Part shown: piece by piece, positions 1 through 9,528 of the stretch | Layout: every line of letters starts with the position of its first letter | How positions within the stretch are numbered: position 1 is the stretch's first letter | NCBI RefSeq assembly: GCF_900187295.1 | Contig: NZ_LT906473.1 | Location: 62,001-126,000, forward strand | Source: Corynebacterium cystitidis | GTDB lineage: Bacteria > Actinomycetota > Actinomycetes > Mycobacteriales > Mycobacteriaceae | Reading direction: 5' to 3' | Length of the DNA: 64,000 nt | Translations under genes and position numbers: made by a program | The notes under the pieces: generated by a model | What the model was told of the DNA's origin: nothing | Database searches by the model: none | The model's input: the letters and a program-made list of their open reading frames with translations, nothing else

Positions 1-1341
1 ACCACGGACTTCAGAGCCATCTTCCGGTGCCGGCGGGAAGGTTAGCAGTGCACCGTCAGGCGCTACCATCAAGACCTCATCAGCAAGGACTTCGATATGG
101 GTATCCATCGTCGAGACCCACCGTGGGCCCAGTGCCCGGCCTAGCTGGTGGGCGGTATTAGCGTTACGGTCAACAACCAACGGCAACGTACCGGAAATAC
201 GGATATCTTCAACGAAATCAACCATATTTCCGGTGGCCATATCCACCGGTTCTGCCGCAAAACAGATCTCGCTGCCACGGGTGATCTTTTTGTAGGCTTT
301 ATTGGCAATCTGCTGGCCAGCTTCACCGAATGCATGCGACGCTCCGTCAGCAAGTTTCATCGCGACGTTATCAGCACCGGCTTTCATCGCGTTTTTCACA
401 GCAGACGCACTGGCACGGACACCATCCATTGCCCCGTCAATACCTTTGATGGCGCGGCTGCCAAGATTGCCTAGTTTTCCGGCCCTGGCTAATCCTGCCA
501 ACCCTCCAACAGCACCACTGGTTAACAAATCAAACGCGAATTCCGCCCAACTGACCTCTCCACACAGTGCCAGCAAACCTTTCAAACCAACGCCCACAGC
601 AGTTAACAAGATCCCCAAACCTTGTAGCCCGGGGATGAACATCAAAATCCCGCCGATCAGCTGTAGTGCGTCAGAGATGATTTTGAGGATATCGGCGTGT
701 TCATGAACAAAGTCTTTAATCGCGTCCCAGGCCGATTCGAAAATATTCGGGTTTTCTTCGAACGCTTCACGTGCCTGGGCAGCGATATCAGCCACACGTT
801 GTGATACTTGGTCACCAAAGGATGCTTTCAGATTTTCACCGGCAGAAACACTGCCTTCCCACGCCGCAACAGCAGCATCGTGGGCGGCTTGGGCGATACC
901 GAGGGCGGTGATTGCTGCAGCTTTCGATGCCGCATCAGGTGCTGCTACTACTGCTGCTTCCGCCGCATACACTTCCTGGGCAGTCGAATTAACCGCCGTA
1001 TGGTTGGTCAACGCAGTAAAACGAATACCAGCCATTTCTATCAACCGTGCCTGCAGCTGGCCTGCATACGTTTCTAAAGCACGCGCCAGACCGGCATGTG
1101 CATCAGCGGTGGTTTGTAACTGCTGAGGGAAATCCGCGTTCAGTAACTGGCGGTAACGATCACCTTCAGTTCCAACAAAACCACCATCATCAATACCACG
1201 CAGCATGCTTGCTGTCTCTGTAGCATGATCAGCAAACGTCGACCACCGGCGCGCAGAACCCAACAACGCATTAACGCTGCCACCAATATGGAAATGCTGT
1301 AACCGGTATCCCTCAAATGGGCCAAGAGTAATAGCAGGCAT
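1..1341 (-). CDS. Rhs/DUF6531 polymorphic toxin, N-terminal part (partial)
   Basis: An open frame of 447 codons starts at ATG 1341 and runs off the left edge without a stop. Residues 1-150 are alpha-helical, with an FVG turn (in place of WxG) followed by EGDRYR, the arrangement seen in N-terminal targeting domains of type VII substrates. A glycine/hydrophobic patch around residues 205-245 may be a membrane-interacting segment. From about residue 360 the sequence reads EPVDMATGNMVDF and then PLVVDRNAN, the signature of the DUF6531 opening of Rhs-repeat toxins. The usual plan is targeting domain, Rhs shell, then a variable C-terminal toxin; shell end, toxin and immunity gene would lie left of the window. 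It follows two WXG100 genes on the same strand by about 90 bases, so it is probably an ESX-exported effector. The toxic activity cannot be told from this part. Confidence 0.85.
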   Translation of the reverse strand, partial: MPAITLGPFEGYRLQHFHIGGSVNALLGSARRWSTFADHATETASMLRGIDDGGFVGTEGDRYRQLLNADFPQQLQTTADAHAGLARALETYAGQLQARLIEMAGIRFTALTNHTAVNSTAQEVYAAEAAVVAAPDAASKAAAITALGIAQAAHDAAVAAWEGSVSAGENLKASFGDQVSQRVADIAAQAREAFEENPNIFESAWDAIKDFVHEHADILKIISDALQLIGGILMFIPGLQGLGILLTAVGVGLKGLLALCGEVSWAEFAFDLLTSGAVGGLAGLARAGKLGNLGSRAIKGIDGAMDGVRASASAVKNAMKAGADNVAMKLADGASHAFGEAGQQIANKAYKKITRGSEICFAAEPVDMATGNMVDFVEDIRISGTLPLVVDRNANTAHQLGRALGPRWVSTMDTHIEVLADEVLMVAPDGALLTFPPAPEDGSEVRG

Positions 1342-1369
1342 AAAAACGACATCCCTTTACCAGCACCGA

Positions 1370-1397
1370 CACCACAGAATCAGCATGACCTGTGGTG
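1370..1397 (-). other. Hairpin between WXG100 gene and Rhs toxin
   Basis: An 8-bp perfect inverted repeat (CACCACAG / CTGTGGTG, 12-base loop) lies in the 87-base gap between the 3' end of the WXG100 gene and the toxin start. It has no U-tract on the minus strand, so it is more likely an mRNA processing or attenuation structure than a strong terminator. Confidence 0.35.
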
Positions 1398-1428
1398 ATC
1401 AGCACAAACAACAACGAACGCCCAGGGG

Positions 1429-1722
1429 TTATTCCCCAGCTAGTGAGCTAGCCACACGGCCGCGGGTTTCTGACACAGCAGCAGTATTTTCATCAAGAGC
1501 ACCACGGATCTGGCCTAAAATCGACTTCAAATTATTCGCAGCCGACGACCACTTACCGTGGATGCCTTGGTAGGTTTCCTGCTCCGAGCCCTCCCAATCA
1601 CCAGCAAGTTTTTGAATATCCGAATCCATCTCCGACAACGTCGATTCGATCGCATTCATCACAGAATTCAATTCCTCGCTAGCAGATTCAGCAACCGAAC
1701 GCTTATAGGAATACACAGACAT
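1429..1722 (-). CDS. WXG100 family protein (EsxA-like)
   Basis: 97 residues, the standard WXG100 length. Two predicted helices flank a turn with W43-E44-G45. These proteins form antiparallel helical-hairpin heterodimers exported by EccC-type ATPases. ATG 1722 is preceded by a good AAGGAG site. It sits just downstream of the second WXG100 gene (1782-2120), forming the usual esxB-esxA pair, and just upstream of the Rhs toxin. No C-terminal YxxxD/E signal is obvious here, which fits the partner that is carried along by the signal-bearing protein. Confidence 0.88.
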   Translation of the reverse strand: MSVYSYKRSVAESASEELNSVMNAIESTLSEMDSDIQKLAGDWEGSEQETYQGIHGKWSSAANNLKSILGQIRGALDENTAAVSETRGRVASSLAGE

Positions 1723-1781
1723 AATAAAGTCTCCTTCTAGTCGTCATTCATTGAGGTAGTACGTAGTGCAGTGAAAGCGGA

Positions 1782-2120
1782 TTACAAGATCGGGCCGGAC
1801 TGGAAATCCATGCCCGCAAAACGCTGCTGCAACGTCGAGGTCTGCTCTTCTTCACCTGCCTGGTAGTCCTTACCAGCCTGCTCCACACGGCCCGTCAACT
1901 GTTCAAGCGCAGACTTGACCTGCTCCATATTATCGTTCCAAGCCTCAGTCATATTGTTCCACGCATCAACAGAAGTACCCTTCCACGACGCCTTCAAAGG
2001 CTCAATAGCAGACAGAAACTGATCGGACTGAGTGTTCAACTGCTCGAAATTATTCTGCAGAGAAGACACATGACTAGAAACAGCTGAATGCTCAACTGAC
2101 ATATTGTCTGACTGTGACAT
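1782..2120 (-). CDS. WXG100 family protein with YxxxE export signal (EsxB-like)
   Basis: 112 residues, slightly longer than the classical 100. It has the helix-turn-helix plan with W46-K47-G48 and, after the second helix, Y86-x-x-x-E90, matching the YxxxD/E type VII export signal that binds the last ATPase domain of EccC. ATG 2120 has AAAGGAA upstream. It is the likely signal-carrying partner of the next gene (1429-1722). An acidic, glutamine-rich tail follows the signal. Confidence 0.88.
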   Translation of the reverse strand: MSQSDNMSVEHSAVSSHVSSLQNNFEQLNTQSDQFLSAIEPLKASWKGTSVDAWNNMTEAWNDNMEQVKSALEQLTGRVEQAGKDYQAGEEEQTSTLQQRFAGMDFQSGPIL

Positions 2121-2294
2121 GACAATTCATTCCTTTACATATGATCAGGTATCCAAACAACAAAAACTCTTTCAGGACACCAGCTAACAAAACACAGAAC
2201 CACACGGACAAAACACAGTGAGGGATTTCCGACCCCTCACCTTAAGCACACAGAAAACCTGAAGTACAGAGATGACAAGTGATGATGGTGAGGA

Positions 2295-2594
2295 TCACGT
2301 TGTTTTATTTAAAATGTCTTGGATCGCGGTTCGTAATTCAGAGTTACCATCACGCGTGGTCACCAACGCGGACCGCACATCAGTCAACACACCACGCAAC
2401 CCCTCAGCACCCTCAACCCACGACGCCATTATCTGCTGATACAGATCCGACTCAGATGCCTCCCAATACGGCTGAAGATCAGTCAACGACTGCTCAATAT
2501 CATCTAACGTCTCACGAATCCTTTCCTGAACATGCAAAATCTTGGCCGCTGAATCAGTACTATCGCCAGTACTCAACGAAAAATGATCCGCCAT
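2295..2594 (-). CDS. WXG100-like small ESX protein (WEA variant)
   Basis: 99 residues from ATG 2594, which overlaps the stop of the upstream gene as TGATG, so the two are translationally coupled. The fold looks like a WXG100 hairpin, but the turn is W44-E45-A46, with alanine replacing glycine. It probably pairs with the protein of 2594-2941 rather than with the EsxA/B pair. Function is inferred only from size, predicted helices, the W turn and the neighbours. Confidence 0.75.
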   Translation of the reverse strand: MADHFSLSTGDSTDSAAKILHVQERIRETLDDIEQSLTDLQPYWEASESDLYQQIMASWVEGAEGLRGVLTDVRSALVTTRDGNSELRTAIQDILNKTT

Positions 2595-2941
2595 CACTCT
2601 TGCTGCCCCTCACCACGAAGCTGGGCACCCATCTGGCTTAGTCCTGAGGCAGTCTCAGTATCAAACTGCCGAACCGCTGAGGCAATTTCACCAGAAACAG
2701 TGCCCATCGTGTTGATATTGTCAATCAAAACACGCCGGGAACCTTTCCAATCAGCGAAAAACTCCTCAACCGCAGCCACCATCTCACCGCCAAAAATATC
2801 ATCAGGACCATCAATGCCATAAGCACCATCCTCAACGCCGCGAAGCGTCTGCGCCATCGCATCAAGACTGGTCTGAATCGCCTCAAGATCAGCCAACGGC
2901 ACATTCCAATAATCAGATGACAATTTACTTAAACACCCCAT
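2594..2941 (-). CDS. WXG100-like ESX-associated protein
   Basis: About 115 residues. A helical N-terminal half is followed by a glycine/aspartate-rich linker and W65-K66-G67 late in the chain, so the WXG turn is displaced compared with a canonical WXG100. It overlaps the 3' end of the upstream gene by 17 bases and the next gene by one base (TGATG). The start may be ATG 2941, GTG 2944, or TTG 2923, which would lie just past the upstream stop. Likely a heterodimer partner or a chaperone-like ESX protein. Confidence 0.7.
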   Translation of the reverse strand: MGCLSKLSSDYWNVPLADLEAIQTSLDAMAQTLRGVEDGAYGIDGPDDIFGGEMVAAVEEFFADWKGSRRVLIDNINTMGTVSGEIASAVRQFDTETASGLSQMGAQLRGEGQQE

Positions 2942-3704
2942 CACCAGTAATCAACGCGATATAAGAATCAGAATCCTGCCCCACACCAGCACCGTCAGCA
3001 CCGTCAGCAGCGTCAGTAGCGCCAGCATCGTCGAAAAGCGTTTCACCGACCGTATCCGGATACGGACGCACACTGGCAACCACCCGGCGCACAACATCAG
3101 CAACAATCTCACCGGTGTCCTGACTCGGCGCTGAACCTGACACCATCAACGTCCACGACGTACCAGCAACAGGCAACAACGCTTGATACGTATACGCCGT
3201 CCGACGATTCGACACAGGCCCGACCTGCCCAGTCATCGACGCAAACACAAAACTATCACCACGCCCAGTCGACTCCACCACCGGTGCCTTACCCTGAAGC
3301 TGCCGCTCAGCCGCCACAATACTTGCCGGTGCAGGAGAAGAATCCACCCACCGAAACAACAACGTCGCAGCAGAAACATCCTCGCCAACAACACCAGGCA
3401 GTACCAACGCCACAAGAACACCAGCCTTCTGGCACTGCTGAACAACCTGCTCTAACTGCTGCTTCACCGCACGCTTCTGGGCCGACGACAAACGAACCCC
3501 ACCAAGATAATCATCAGCCACACGCTCAACCGTCAACCGCCACTGAGCAGGATGAGTATCAATCACACGCCACGTCACAGGAAGCTGCGCCGACCACAAA
3601 AACGGTGGCCGAGGCGCATCAGGATGAAACCTCACCAACGGCACACCAGACGACTCCGGCAAAGACGACCGTGAGATATCAGAACTACCTTCTCCTGATT
3701 TCAT
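2925..3704 (-). CDS. Soluble ESX-cluster protein of unknown function
   Basis: 259 residues from ATG 3704 (GTG 3737 is an alternative; AAGGAG lies 12 bases before ATG 3704). No signal peptide or membrane segment. The middle alternates short beta strands and helices, and the C-terminal half (a strand reading YQALLPV, then SWTLMVSGSAP, then a helix and VVASVRPYP) resembles the PsbP/LpqN/Mog1-like fold found in many actinobacterial export-linked proteins; this is an impression, not a proven match. The last 35 residues are low-complexity Ala/Asp/Gly. It lies between eccC and the WXG genes on the same strand, so a substrate-specific role such as EspG has is possible. Confidence 0.65.
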   Translation of the reverse strand: MKSGEGSSDISRSSLPESSGVPLVRFHPDAPRPPFLWSAQLPVTWRVIDTHPAQWRLTVERVADDYLGGVRLSSAQKRAVKQQLEQVVQQCQKAGVLVALVLPGVVGEDVSAATLLFRWVDSSPAPASIVAAERQLQGKAPVVESTGRGDSFVFASMTGQVGPVSNRRTAYTYQALLPVAGTSWTLMVSGSAPSQDTGEIVADVVRRVVASVRPYPDTVGETLFDDAGATDAADGADGAGVGQDSDSYIALITGDGVFK

Positions 3705-3922
3705 CGTCTTTTTAAACTCCTTCCCCGCAACCACCACAATGGGCGACAGGCTAACGGAAATAAGGTTGATAAAAAGTGTGATAGTTACCTAAACAAGCCC
3801 TTAGCGTAATAGCCCACCAAGAAAAGCGCCATAAGAAAACCCTGTGCGTTCAACATATAACGTCCGAAAACTCTCCACAAAGTAACCAATCACCCACCTA
3901 AAGCCTTGATATTCAAACCGCC

Positions 3923-6900
3923 TTATGGGAGAGTGGGGTCGGTCTGGGGGTGTTCTTCGGGGGTAAACCCAACCTGAATCATCTCCACCCGGCCTGAACG
4001 CTGCACCCACTGTGCACGGCCAGGAGGCAACGGCTTGAGGTGAATCTTTGGATAGATTGCCCCCTCTTGACGATCGCCTGACAGCAAGACTCCAGCAGCC
4101 CCAGCCTCCCTGATCCCCTGAATGAGAGGATCATAAGAAGCCCGCGCCATACCCGAGGAGCGACGAGCAACAATCACATGCAAGCCAATATCCGCAGCTT
4201 GCGGGAGGAAAGAAATGATCGGGCGAAGCGGGTTCGCAGATCCCTCTATCATGTCAATATCGTCAACCACAAGATAGATTTCCGGCCCCTCCCACCACGA
4301 CCGGTTGCGAAGCTGCTCAATTGTCACCCCCGTGCCCGGTAACCGACGTTTTAATTCCTCAGCGATAGCCTTCGCCAAAGTGTCGCAACCTGGGCGGGTA
4401 CCGGCGTAGCCCCCAAGGAAATGGTCGGGAATGACACCAAGAAGATTACGCCGCAAATCCCACACCCCAAACATGAGATCGCCGGGCTCCTTGTCGCGAA
4501 TAATCTCACCGATCAAGGTCCGTAACGTCGTTGTCTTGCCGGATTTAGAATCGCCCACTATGAGAATATGGCGCTCATCGCCCTCAAGATCAAAATGGGC
4601 GGGCTCCAAGGTTGTTTCTGCAAGACCAAGAAGAACAGGGGGAGCATCTGGATGGGTACTGCGCAATTGCTCCTGATCAATTTGTTCAGGCAACATACGC
4701 ACAACAGGAGCGGAACGCCCATGCCAAGCATCAGCAATAGCATTGACAGTTGCCAGTGGATTCTGCTGACGCACAACCATGGGTTGATTGATAAAAGGCA
4801 GACAGACCTGACTATACAAAGAATCAGAAGTGAGAACCCGACCGAGAGGCTGGCCTTTCAGGCCTTCGGCAGGTTTTTTACCCATTGATGAATCGATCGG
4901 ATCGTTGAGCTCGAACTCCAAACGAGTACCAATAACCGCTTGTAAAGGAAGCCGAAAGTCTGCCCACCGGCCGGAGACGAAAATCACATGTACCCCGAAC
5001 CCGAGGCCACGCTGAGCCAACTCAGTCACAGCGTCAGCCACATCGTCGTAATCTTTGCGTAAGGTTGACCATCCGTCGACGACCAAAATAACATCAGCGG
5101 CAGGCAGCTCTGGAAGTTTGCCCTGGGCATGCAGCTCTCGCATCTCGTCGACCCCAGAAATCTGATAACTGCTAAACAATTGTTCTCGCTGCTGCAGGAA
5201 CATAGTTACTTCAGCGACGGTGCGGCGCAACCTGTTCTCGTCGAAACGCGTAGCAACACCGCCAACATGCGGCAATCCCTCCAAATAGTTCAGCTGCGAC
5301 CCAGCCATGTCAATAAGATAGAAATTCACATCCGTCGGGCGGTGGGTCAGCGCAGCCGCGGTCACAAGAGTACGTACAGCCGTGGTTTTGCCAGATTGGG
5401 GCGAACCCAAAATCGCAACATTGCCTCCTGAACCAGACAAATCAATGGTCATAGGTCCCTGCCATTGCTCCAACGGTTTGTCTTTCACACCCATGGGAAT
5501 CACGAGATGTCCATGTGACTGAGCATGCAGGCCAGCAATAGAATCCAAATCAACCTCGCCGAGCGCCGGAATCAAATCCACTGAAGTAGGAAGAGGCGGA
5601 AGCCAAATCTGACGAGTTTTCTTAGCTGCTGTAGAAAGGCGTGACACAACCAAATCGAGCGTTGTTGTAGAGGGGGTCGATTCAGAGTGTTTTTCCAATT
5701 CTGCCTCAAAAGCCAACTGGCGGTCATGGAGCCACTGTTCCGTCGTGTTACTCAACCCCAACGGCATGGGAACAGGGGGGAGCTGGCGTTCAGAACTTTG
5801 AGCAGAGGAAAGATACGGCCCAGAAACATACGCCGCCTTAAAACGATCAAAGAGATCGGGGTCCACCTTCAAAAACCCTGAACCAGGTATTGGGGGCAAG
5901 TCGTGGGCATCAGGCACACCAATCGCAGCCCGCGATTCAGCAGCAGAGAATGTACGCAACCCAATGCGATAAGAAAGATACGACTCCAAGCCGCGGAGAC
6001 GCCCCTCCTCTAAACGCTGGGACGCAAGCAGGAGATGCACGCCGATGGAGCGTCCAATGCGACCAATCTGGACAAATAACTCAATAAATTCAGGTTTAGC
6101 AGCAAGAAGCTCACCAAACTCATCAATGACCACAAACAAAACCGGCAGAGGGTCAAGATCAGCACCCTCATCCCGCAACTGGTTGTACTCCCCAACGTTG
6201 GCCAAGTTGCCAGCTTCTTGAAGCACACGTTGGCGACGCTGAATCTCGCCCAAAATCGCATCATGCAGGCGATCAACCAACCCTGCCCCGTCTTCAAGAT
6301 TGTCCACAATCGCTGCAGTGTGTGGAAGAGGCTCCAAGCCTGCAAACGTTGCGCCACCCTTAAAGTCTACAAGCACCAAAGAAAGCTGGTCTGGAGCATG
6401 GCAGACCACTTGTGCGAGAACGAGCGTGCGCAAAACCTCTGATTTACCAGAACCTGTCGCACCAACACACAACCCGTGCGGCCCCATTCCACCCTTAGCG
6501 GATTCCTTAATGTCAAGATAGATCGGTTCCCCATCCGCACCGAGCCCAAACGGAACATTAAGAAAATCATTGATCGGGCGAGGCTCCCAGGCCTCATCGA
6601 TGCGATAGGTTGCAAAATCGTCCACACCCAACATGGTGTCCAGCCCAATAGTTTGCTCGAGAGGAGCGTCCGGGGTTGCATCTTCTACCAAACGAAGAGG
6701 AGAAACCGCACGAGCTATCGCTTCCGCAGTACCAGAGGGGACATCGTCGATAAGCCCTGAATTGCCTCCGTATAGCACACGTTCAGCGTAACCAGCCGCC
6801 CCCTCTTTCGGCTCGCGGATCTCACCGCGATCAAGCAACTGGACACGAAAAGAACGATTCTGGTCAACAACAACACGCACATCAACGTGCGAAGGCTCAT

Positions 6901-7969
6901 TATGCTGAACAGAAGCTGTCGCAATCAACGTGATACGTGCGGCATCGAGAGACAAAATTGAGTTCATCCGGTCTGCGAGATCACGGCCATGCTCCGAATC
7001 CATATTCACCACAACGATGAGATGCGGTTTATCTAAAGGAGTAACCCGGTGCTTGGAACGAGTACTCAACTCCGTTGCGCGAGCATTAATTTCATTAATC
7101 AGCGAAGTAGCTGAATCTGCATCATGAGAAACTCCACGCTTACCAATCGGCCCATCGAACTCGTCCGGATTGAGCAAATGAGGAAGCCATAACGCCCAGC
7201 GCGCATCATCATGAACATCCGCCAGCGGGAGAGCAAGATGCAACCGGACATCGTCCGGAGCATGAAAAACTGACACCTGCGAAATAAGAGCGCGGACAGC
7301 TTCCGAAGTCAACTCAGGCGACCCAACTAAAGAAACAGAACCACGAAGCGGAATCGCAATCGGTAAATGCTCAATCGTGCAGGTGCGCCGCCGCATCCGA
7401 TCCAAATGCGCCTGGGCCAAAGGCTCAGCAACGTTGAGCGGATTCGTCTCAGGAGGAACGCGTAGACCCCGCGCCATCGTGCCCACGCCAGTACCAATCC
7501 TGGCAACCAAAAAATCCTCATCCCCGCGTCGACGCTCCCACAATCGGTAAGGATCGCGCACCACATCCGTCAAAGCCCGGGGCTGTGGATTACGCGAGAG
7601 TGACTCGGAACGCTGCTCCAACGCGACTTTGCGCACCTCCTCCTCCACTTCCTCAAGATGCTCAAGGAACCGCTCTCGATCTTCCTCCGCCTTCTTGCGG
7701 GAACCAGTACTTCGACGAATGAACATGCCGATCGCCATGACAAGAACAGCAACAAACATAACCGAACCGACAGCCATGCGAATCGGGTTGCCCGAGGCAA
7801 ACATCATCAATACCATGCCCGTACCGGCAACAATCGGCATGATTAACATCATGATGTTGCCTCGCTGACCACTTTGGCTAATCGTCGGTACAGGAGCAAC
7901 CGCGATCGGATCTTGCTCTGCGATCGTCCGATGCAACCGGGCGGGACGGTGAACAATCTGCGTACTCAT
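3923..7969 (-). CDS. eccC: EccC, FtsK/SpoIIIE-type ATPase of type VII secretion
   Basis: 1348 residues from ATG 7969 (upstream AGAAGAGAG; an in-frame ATG at 8017 lacks a site). The motor of the ESX system, in the inner membrane: it binds WXG100 substrates and drives export. Two membrane helices lie near residues 34-75, followed by a charged coiled region (RFLEHLEEVEEEVRK). Three FtsK-like domains follow, with Walker A motifs GATGSGKSE (about residue 506), GSPQSGKTT (about 861) and GDSKSGKTT (about 1143); the first domain has the Walker B VLFVVIDEFGEL. EccCa and EccCb are thus fused in one chain. It is divergent from eccD across a 104-base gap and heads the minus-strand unit with the WXG genes. 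Confidence 0.96.
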   Translation of the reverse strand: MSTQIVHRPARLHRTIAEQDPIAVAPVPTISQSGQRGNIMMLIMPIVAGTGMVLMMFASGNPIRMAVGSVMFVAVLVMAIGMFIRRSTGSRKKAEEDRERFLEHLEEVEEEVRKVALEQRSESLSRNPQPRALTDVVRDPYRLWERRRGDEDFLVARIGTGVGTMARGLRVPPETNPLNVAEPLAQAHLDRMRRRTCTIEHLPIAIPLRGSVSLVGSPELTSEAVRALISQVSVFHAPDDVRLHLALPLADVHDDARWALWLPHLLNPDEFDGPIGKRGVSHDADSATSLINEINARATELSTRSKHRVTPLDKPHLIVVVNMDSEHGRDLADRMNSILSLDAARITLIATASVQHNEPSHVDVRVVVDQNRSFRVQLLDRGEIREPKEGAAGYAERVLYGGNSGLIDDVPSGTAEAIARAVSPLRLVEDATPDAPLEQTIGLDTMLGVDDFATYRIDEAWEPRPINDFLNVPFGLGADGEPIYLDIKESAKGGMGPHGLCVGATGSGKSEVLRTLVLAQVVCHAPDQLSLVLVDFKGGATFAGLEPLPHTAAIVDNLEDGAGLVDRLHDAILGEIQRRQRVLQEAGNLANVGEYNQLRDEGADLDPLPVLFVVIDEFGELLAAKPEFIELFVQIGRIGRSIGVHLLLASQRLEEGRLRGLESYLSYRIGLRTFSAAESRAAIGVPDAHDLPPIPGSGFLKVDPDLFDRFKAAYVSGPYLSSAQSSERQLPPVPMPLGLSNTTEQWLHDRQLAFEAELEKHSESTPSTTTLDLVVSRLSTAAKKTRQIWLPPLPTSVDLIPALGEVDLDSIAGLHAQSHGHLVIPMGVKDKPLEQWQGPMTIDLSGSGGNVAILGSPQSGKTTAVRTLVTAAALTHRPTDVNFYLIDMAGSQLNYLEGLPHVGGVATRFDENRLRRTVAEVTMFLQQREQLFSSYQISGVDEMRELHAQGKLPELPAADVILVVDGWSTLRKDYDDVADAVTELAQRGLGFGVHVIFVSGRWADFRLPLQAVIGTRLEFELNDPIDSSMGKKPAEGLKGQPLGRVLTSDSLYSQVCLPFINQPMVVRQQNPLATVNAIADAWHGRSAPVVRMLPEQIDQEQLRSTHPDAPPVLLGLAETTLEPAHFDLEGDERHILIVGDSKSGKTTTLRTLIGEIIRDKEPGDLMFGVWDLRRNLLGVIPDHFLGGYAGTRPGCDTLAKAIAEELKRRLPGTGVTIEQLRNRSWWEGPEIYLVVDDIDMIEGSANPLRPIISFLPQAADIGLHVIVARRSSGMARASYDPLIQGIREAGAAGVLLSGDRQEGAIYPKIHLKPLPPGRAQWVQRSGRVEMIQVGFTPEEHPQTDPTLP

Positions 7970-8073
7970 AATCTCTCTTCTGGCAAGCGATACCCAACAG
8001 TTAGGCGGCAAAATCAAAGTCTATTGAGAACCCTAAAACACTTTTACTATTTATTTGTGCAAATATAGTCCAC

Positions 8074-9513
8074 ATGAGCGCGATGTTTGTACGAGTGAGC
8101 GTATTTCACGATGGACGCCAACTGGATGTCAGTCTGCCTTCACAACGCCCTACGGTGGACATTACTGACGATATCGTCTCCCTGCTGTCCCAGCAGTCGA
8201 GTGAGAGTGACAGCACCAGTCCAGGAATGTCAGTCCCGGAAGCCCATACGTGGGTTCTATCATCACCCACACTCGGGGTTATCGACCCTCACGAATCACT
8301 AGATGAACGCGGGGTGAAAGACGGAGAGAGGCTGTACCTAACCAGCAGGCATGAAGCTGCCCGGTCGCCATTTGTCGACGATGCGATTACAGAAGTACGA
8401 GCCACAGTTGACACCAACCAATTGCAGTGGACGGGCGAAGGGCGGTCCACAGGATTTCTCATCGTAGCGTCAACCCTTATCGCCGTGTTCGGGCTTCTGT
8501 CAGGACTCGCCCTCGACAAACCAGGAAGCGAATCAGCAGGATTTCTCATCGGCTGCCTTGGCCTCAGCTCGCTTTTCCTAGCCGGTCTTGCCTGGTGGCG
8601 CCCCCACGCATGGATGCGTTGGTTAGGGATAGGCCTGCCGATCGCCGGGCTCTCTATCACCTGGCAGCAAACAGATACAGTATCCCTAGACACTCGAGTC
8701 ACAGTGCTAATCTCAATAGTGGCGCTGCTAAGTTCCCTAGCTGCGTTTCTCGCTGGCCGTGGCACGCCGGGGAAGGGAATTGCCAGCATAACCGCAAGTC
8801 TCATTGTTTTCGTAGTTGCAGGTACTGCTGCGATCAGCACAGCCTTGGGGGCTGATATCTATGCACTATCGGCATGGGGTGCATGGCTTCCCATTCTTGC
8901 GCTCCTTGTCGCCCCAACCGTGTCGATCAACTCGACAGGGTTGGCAAAATTATTAAGAGTCAATGACACAGGCGAACAAATTGAACGCTCACTGATTCTT
9001 GAGAAAGCTCATCACAGTGAAGCAGTGAGTAGGGGAATCGTCTGGGCGGCTGTATCCAGCGCATTTCTTATCATTGTTGTGCTTGCAGCTAGCCCATTCT
9101 GGCAACATGGGACAGTAGCCCTCTTGCTTAGCCTGACGCTTATCCTGCGGACAAATGGCTTTGCTGATGCACGAATCATCATTCCACTCATGCTTGCAGG
9201 AAGCGCCGGTCTAGTGCTTGTAGCTGGGTCTGTAGCGCAGTGGGGTGCCCGCGGGTGGGAAACCATTGAATCCGGTCAACCCTGGTTCACATCAGGGCAG
9301 GGGGGACACGCCGGCTCCTGGATCGTGGCAGGCATCGTCACATACGTCCTGTGCATTGGTTATATCTTCTGGTGCCAGAAAGAGATCGATGAACTAGAAG
9401 AAGCACGAATTGTTCGAGTGTTCTCTGCCGTCGACATCGTCGTATCGGTTGCCATAATACCGGTAATTCTTGCAGCTCAAGGAGTTTTTACTTACTACTG
9501 GGTAACCACTTAG
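8074..9513 (+). CDS. eccD: EccD, type VII secretion integral membrane channel component
   Basis: 479 residues. The N-terminal ~90 residues have the ubiquitin-like YukD fold (FVRVSVFHDGRQLDVSLP...), ending in GERLYLTSR. After a short linker come about eleven hydrophobic helices, beginning at STGFLIVASTLIAVFGLL and ending at VVSVAIIPVILAAQG. This is the EccD plan: a dimeric membrane barrel in the ESX core complex. No ribosome site precedes ATG 8074; a TATAGT box at 8064-8069 fits a very short or absent leader, so ATG 8083 (residue 4) could be the real start. Confidence 0.92.
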   Translation: MSAMFVRVSVFHDGRQLDVSLPSQRPTVDITDDIVSLLSQQSSESDSTSPGMSVPEAHTWVLSSPTLGVIDPHESLDERGVKDGERLYLTSRHEAARSPFVDDAITEVRATVDTNQLQWTGEGRSTGFLIVASTLIAVFGLLSGLALDKPGSESAGFLIGCLGLSSLFLAGLAWWRPHAWMRWLGIGLPIAGLSITWQQTDTVSLDTRVTVLISIVALLSSLAAFLAGRGTPGKGIASITASLIVFVVAGTAAISTALGADIYALSAWGAWLPILALLVAPTVSINSTGLAKLLRVNDTGEQIERSLILEKAHHSEAVSRGIVWAAVSSAFLIIVVLAASPFWQHGTVALLLSLTLILRTNGFADARIIIPLMLAGSAGLVLVAGSVAQWGARGWETIESGQPWFTSGQGGHAGSWIVAGIVTYVLCIGYIFWCQKEIDELEEARIVRVFSAVDIVVSVAIIPVILAAQGVFTYYWVTT

Positions 9514-9528
9514 CGAAAATTATCTAGC

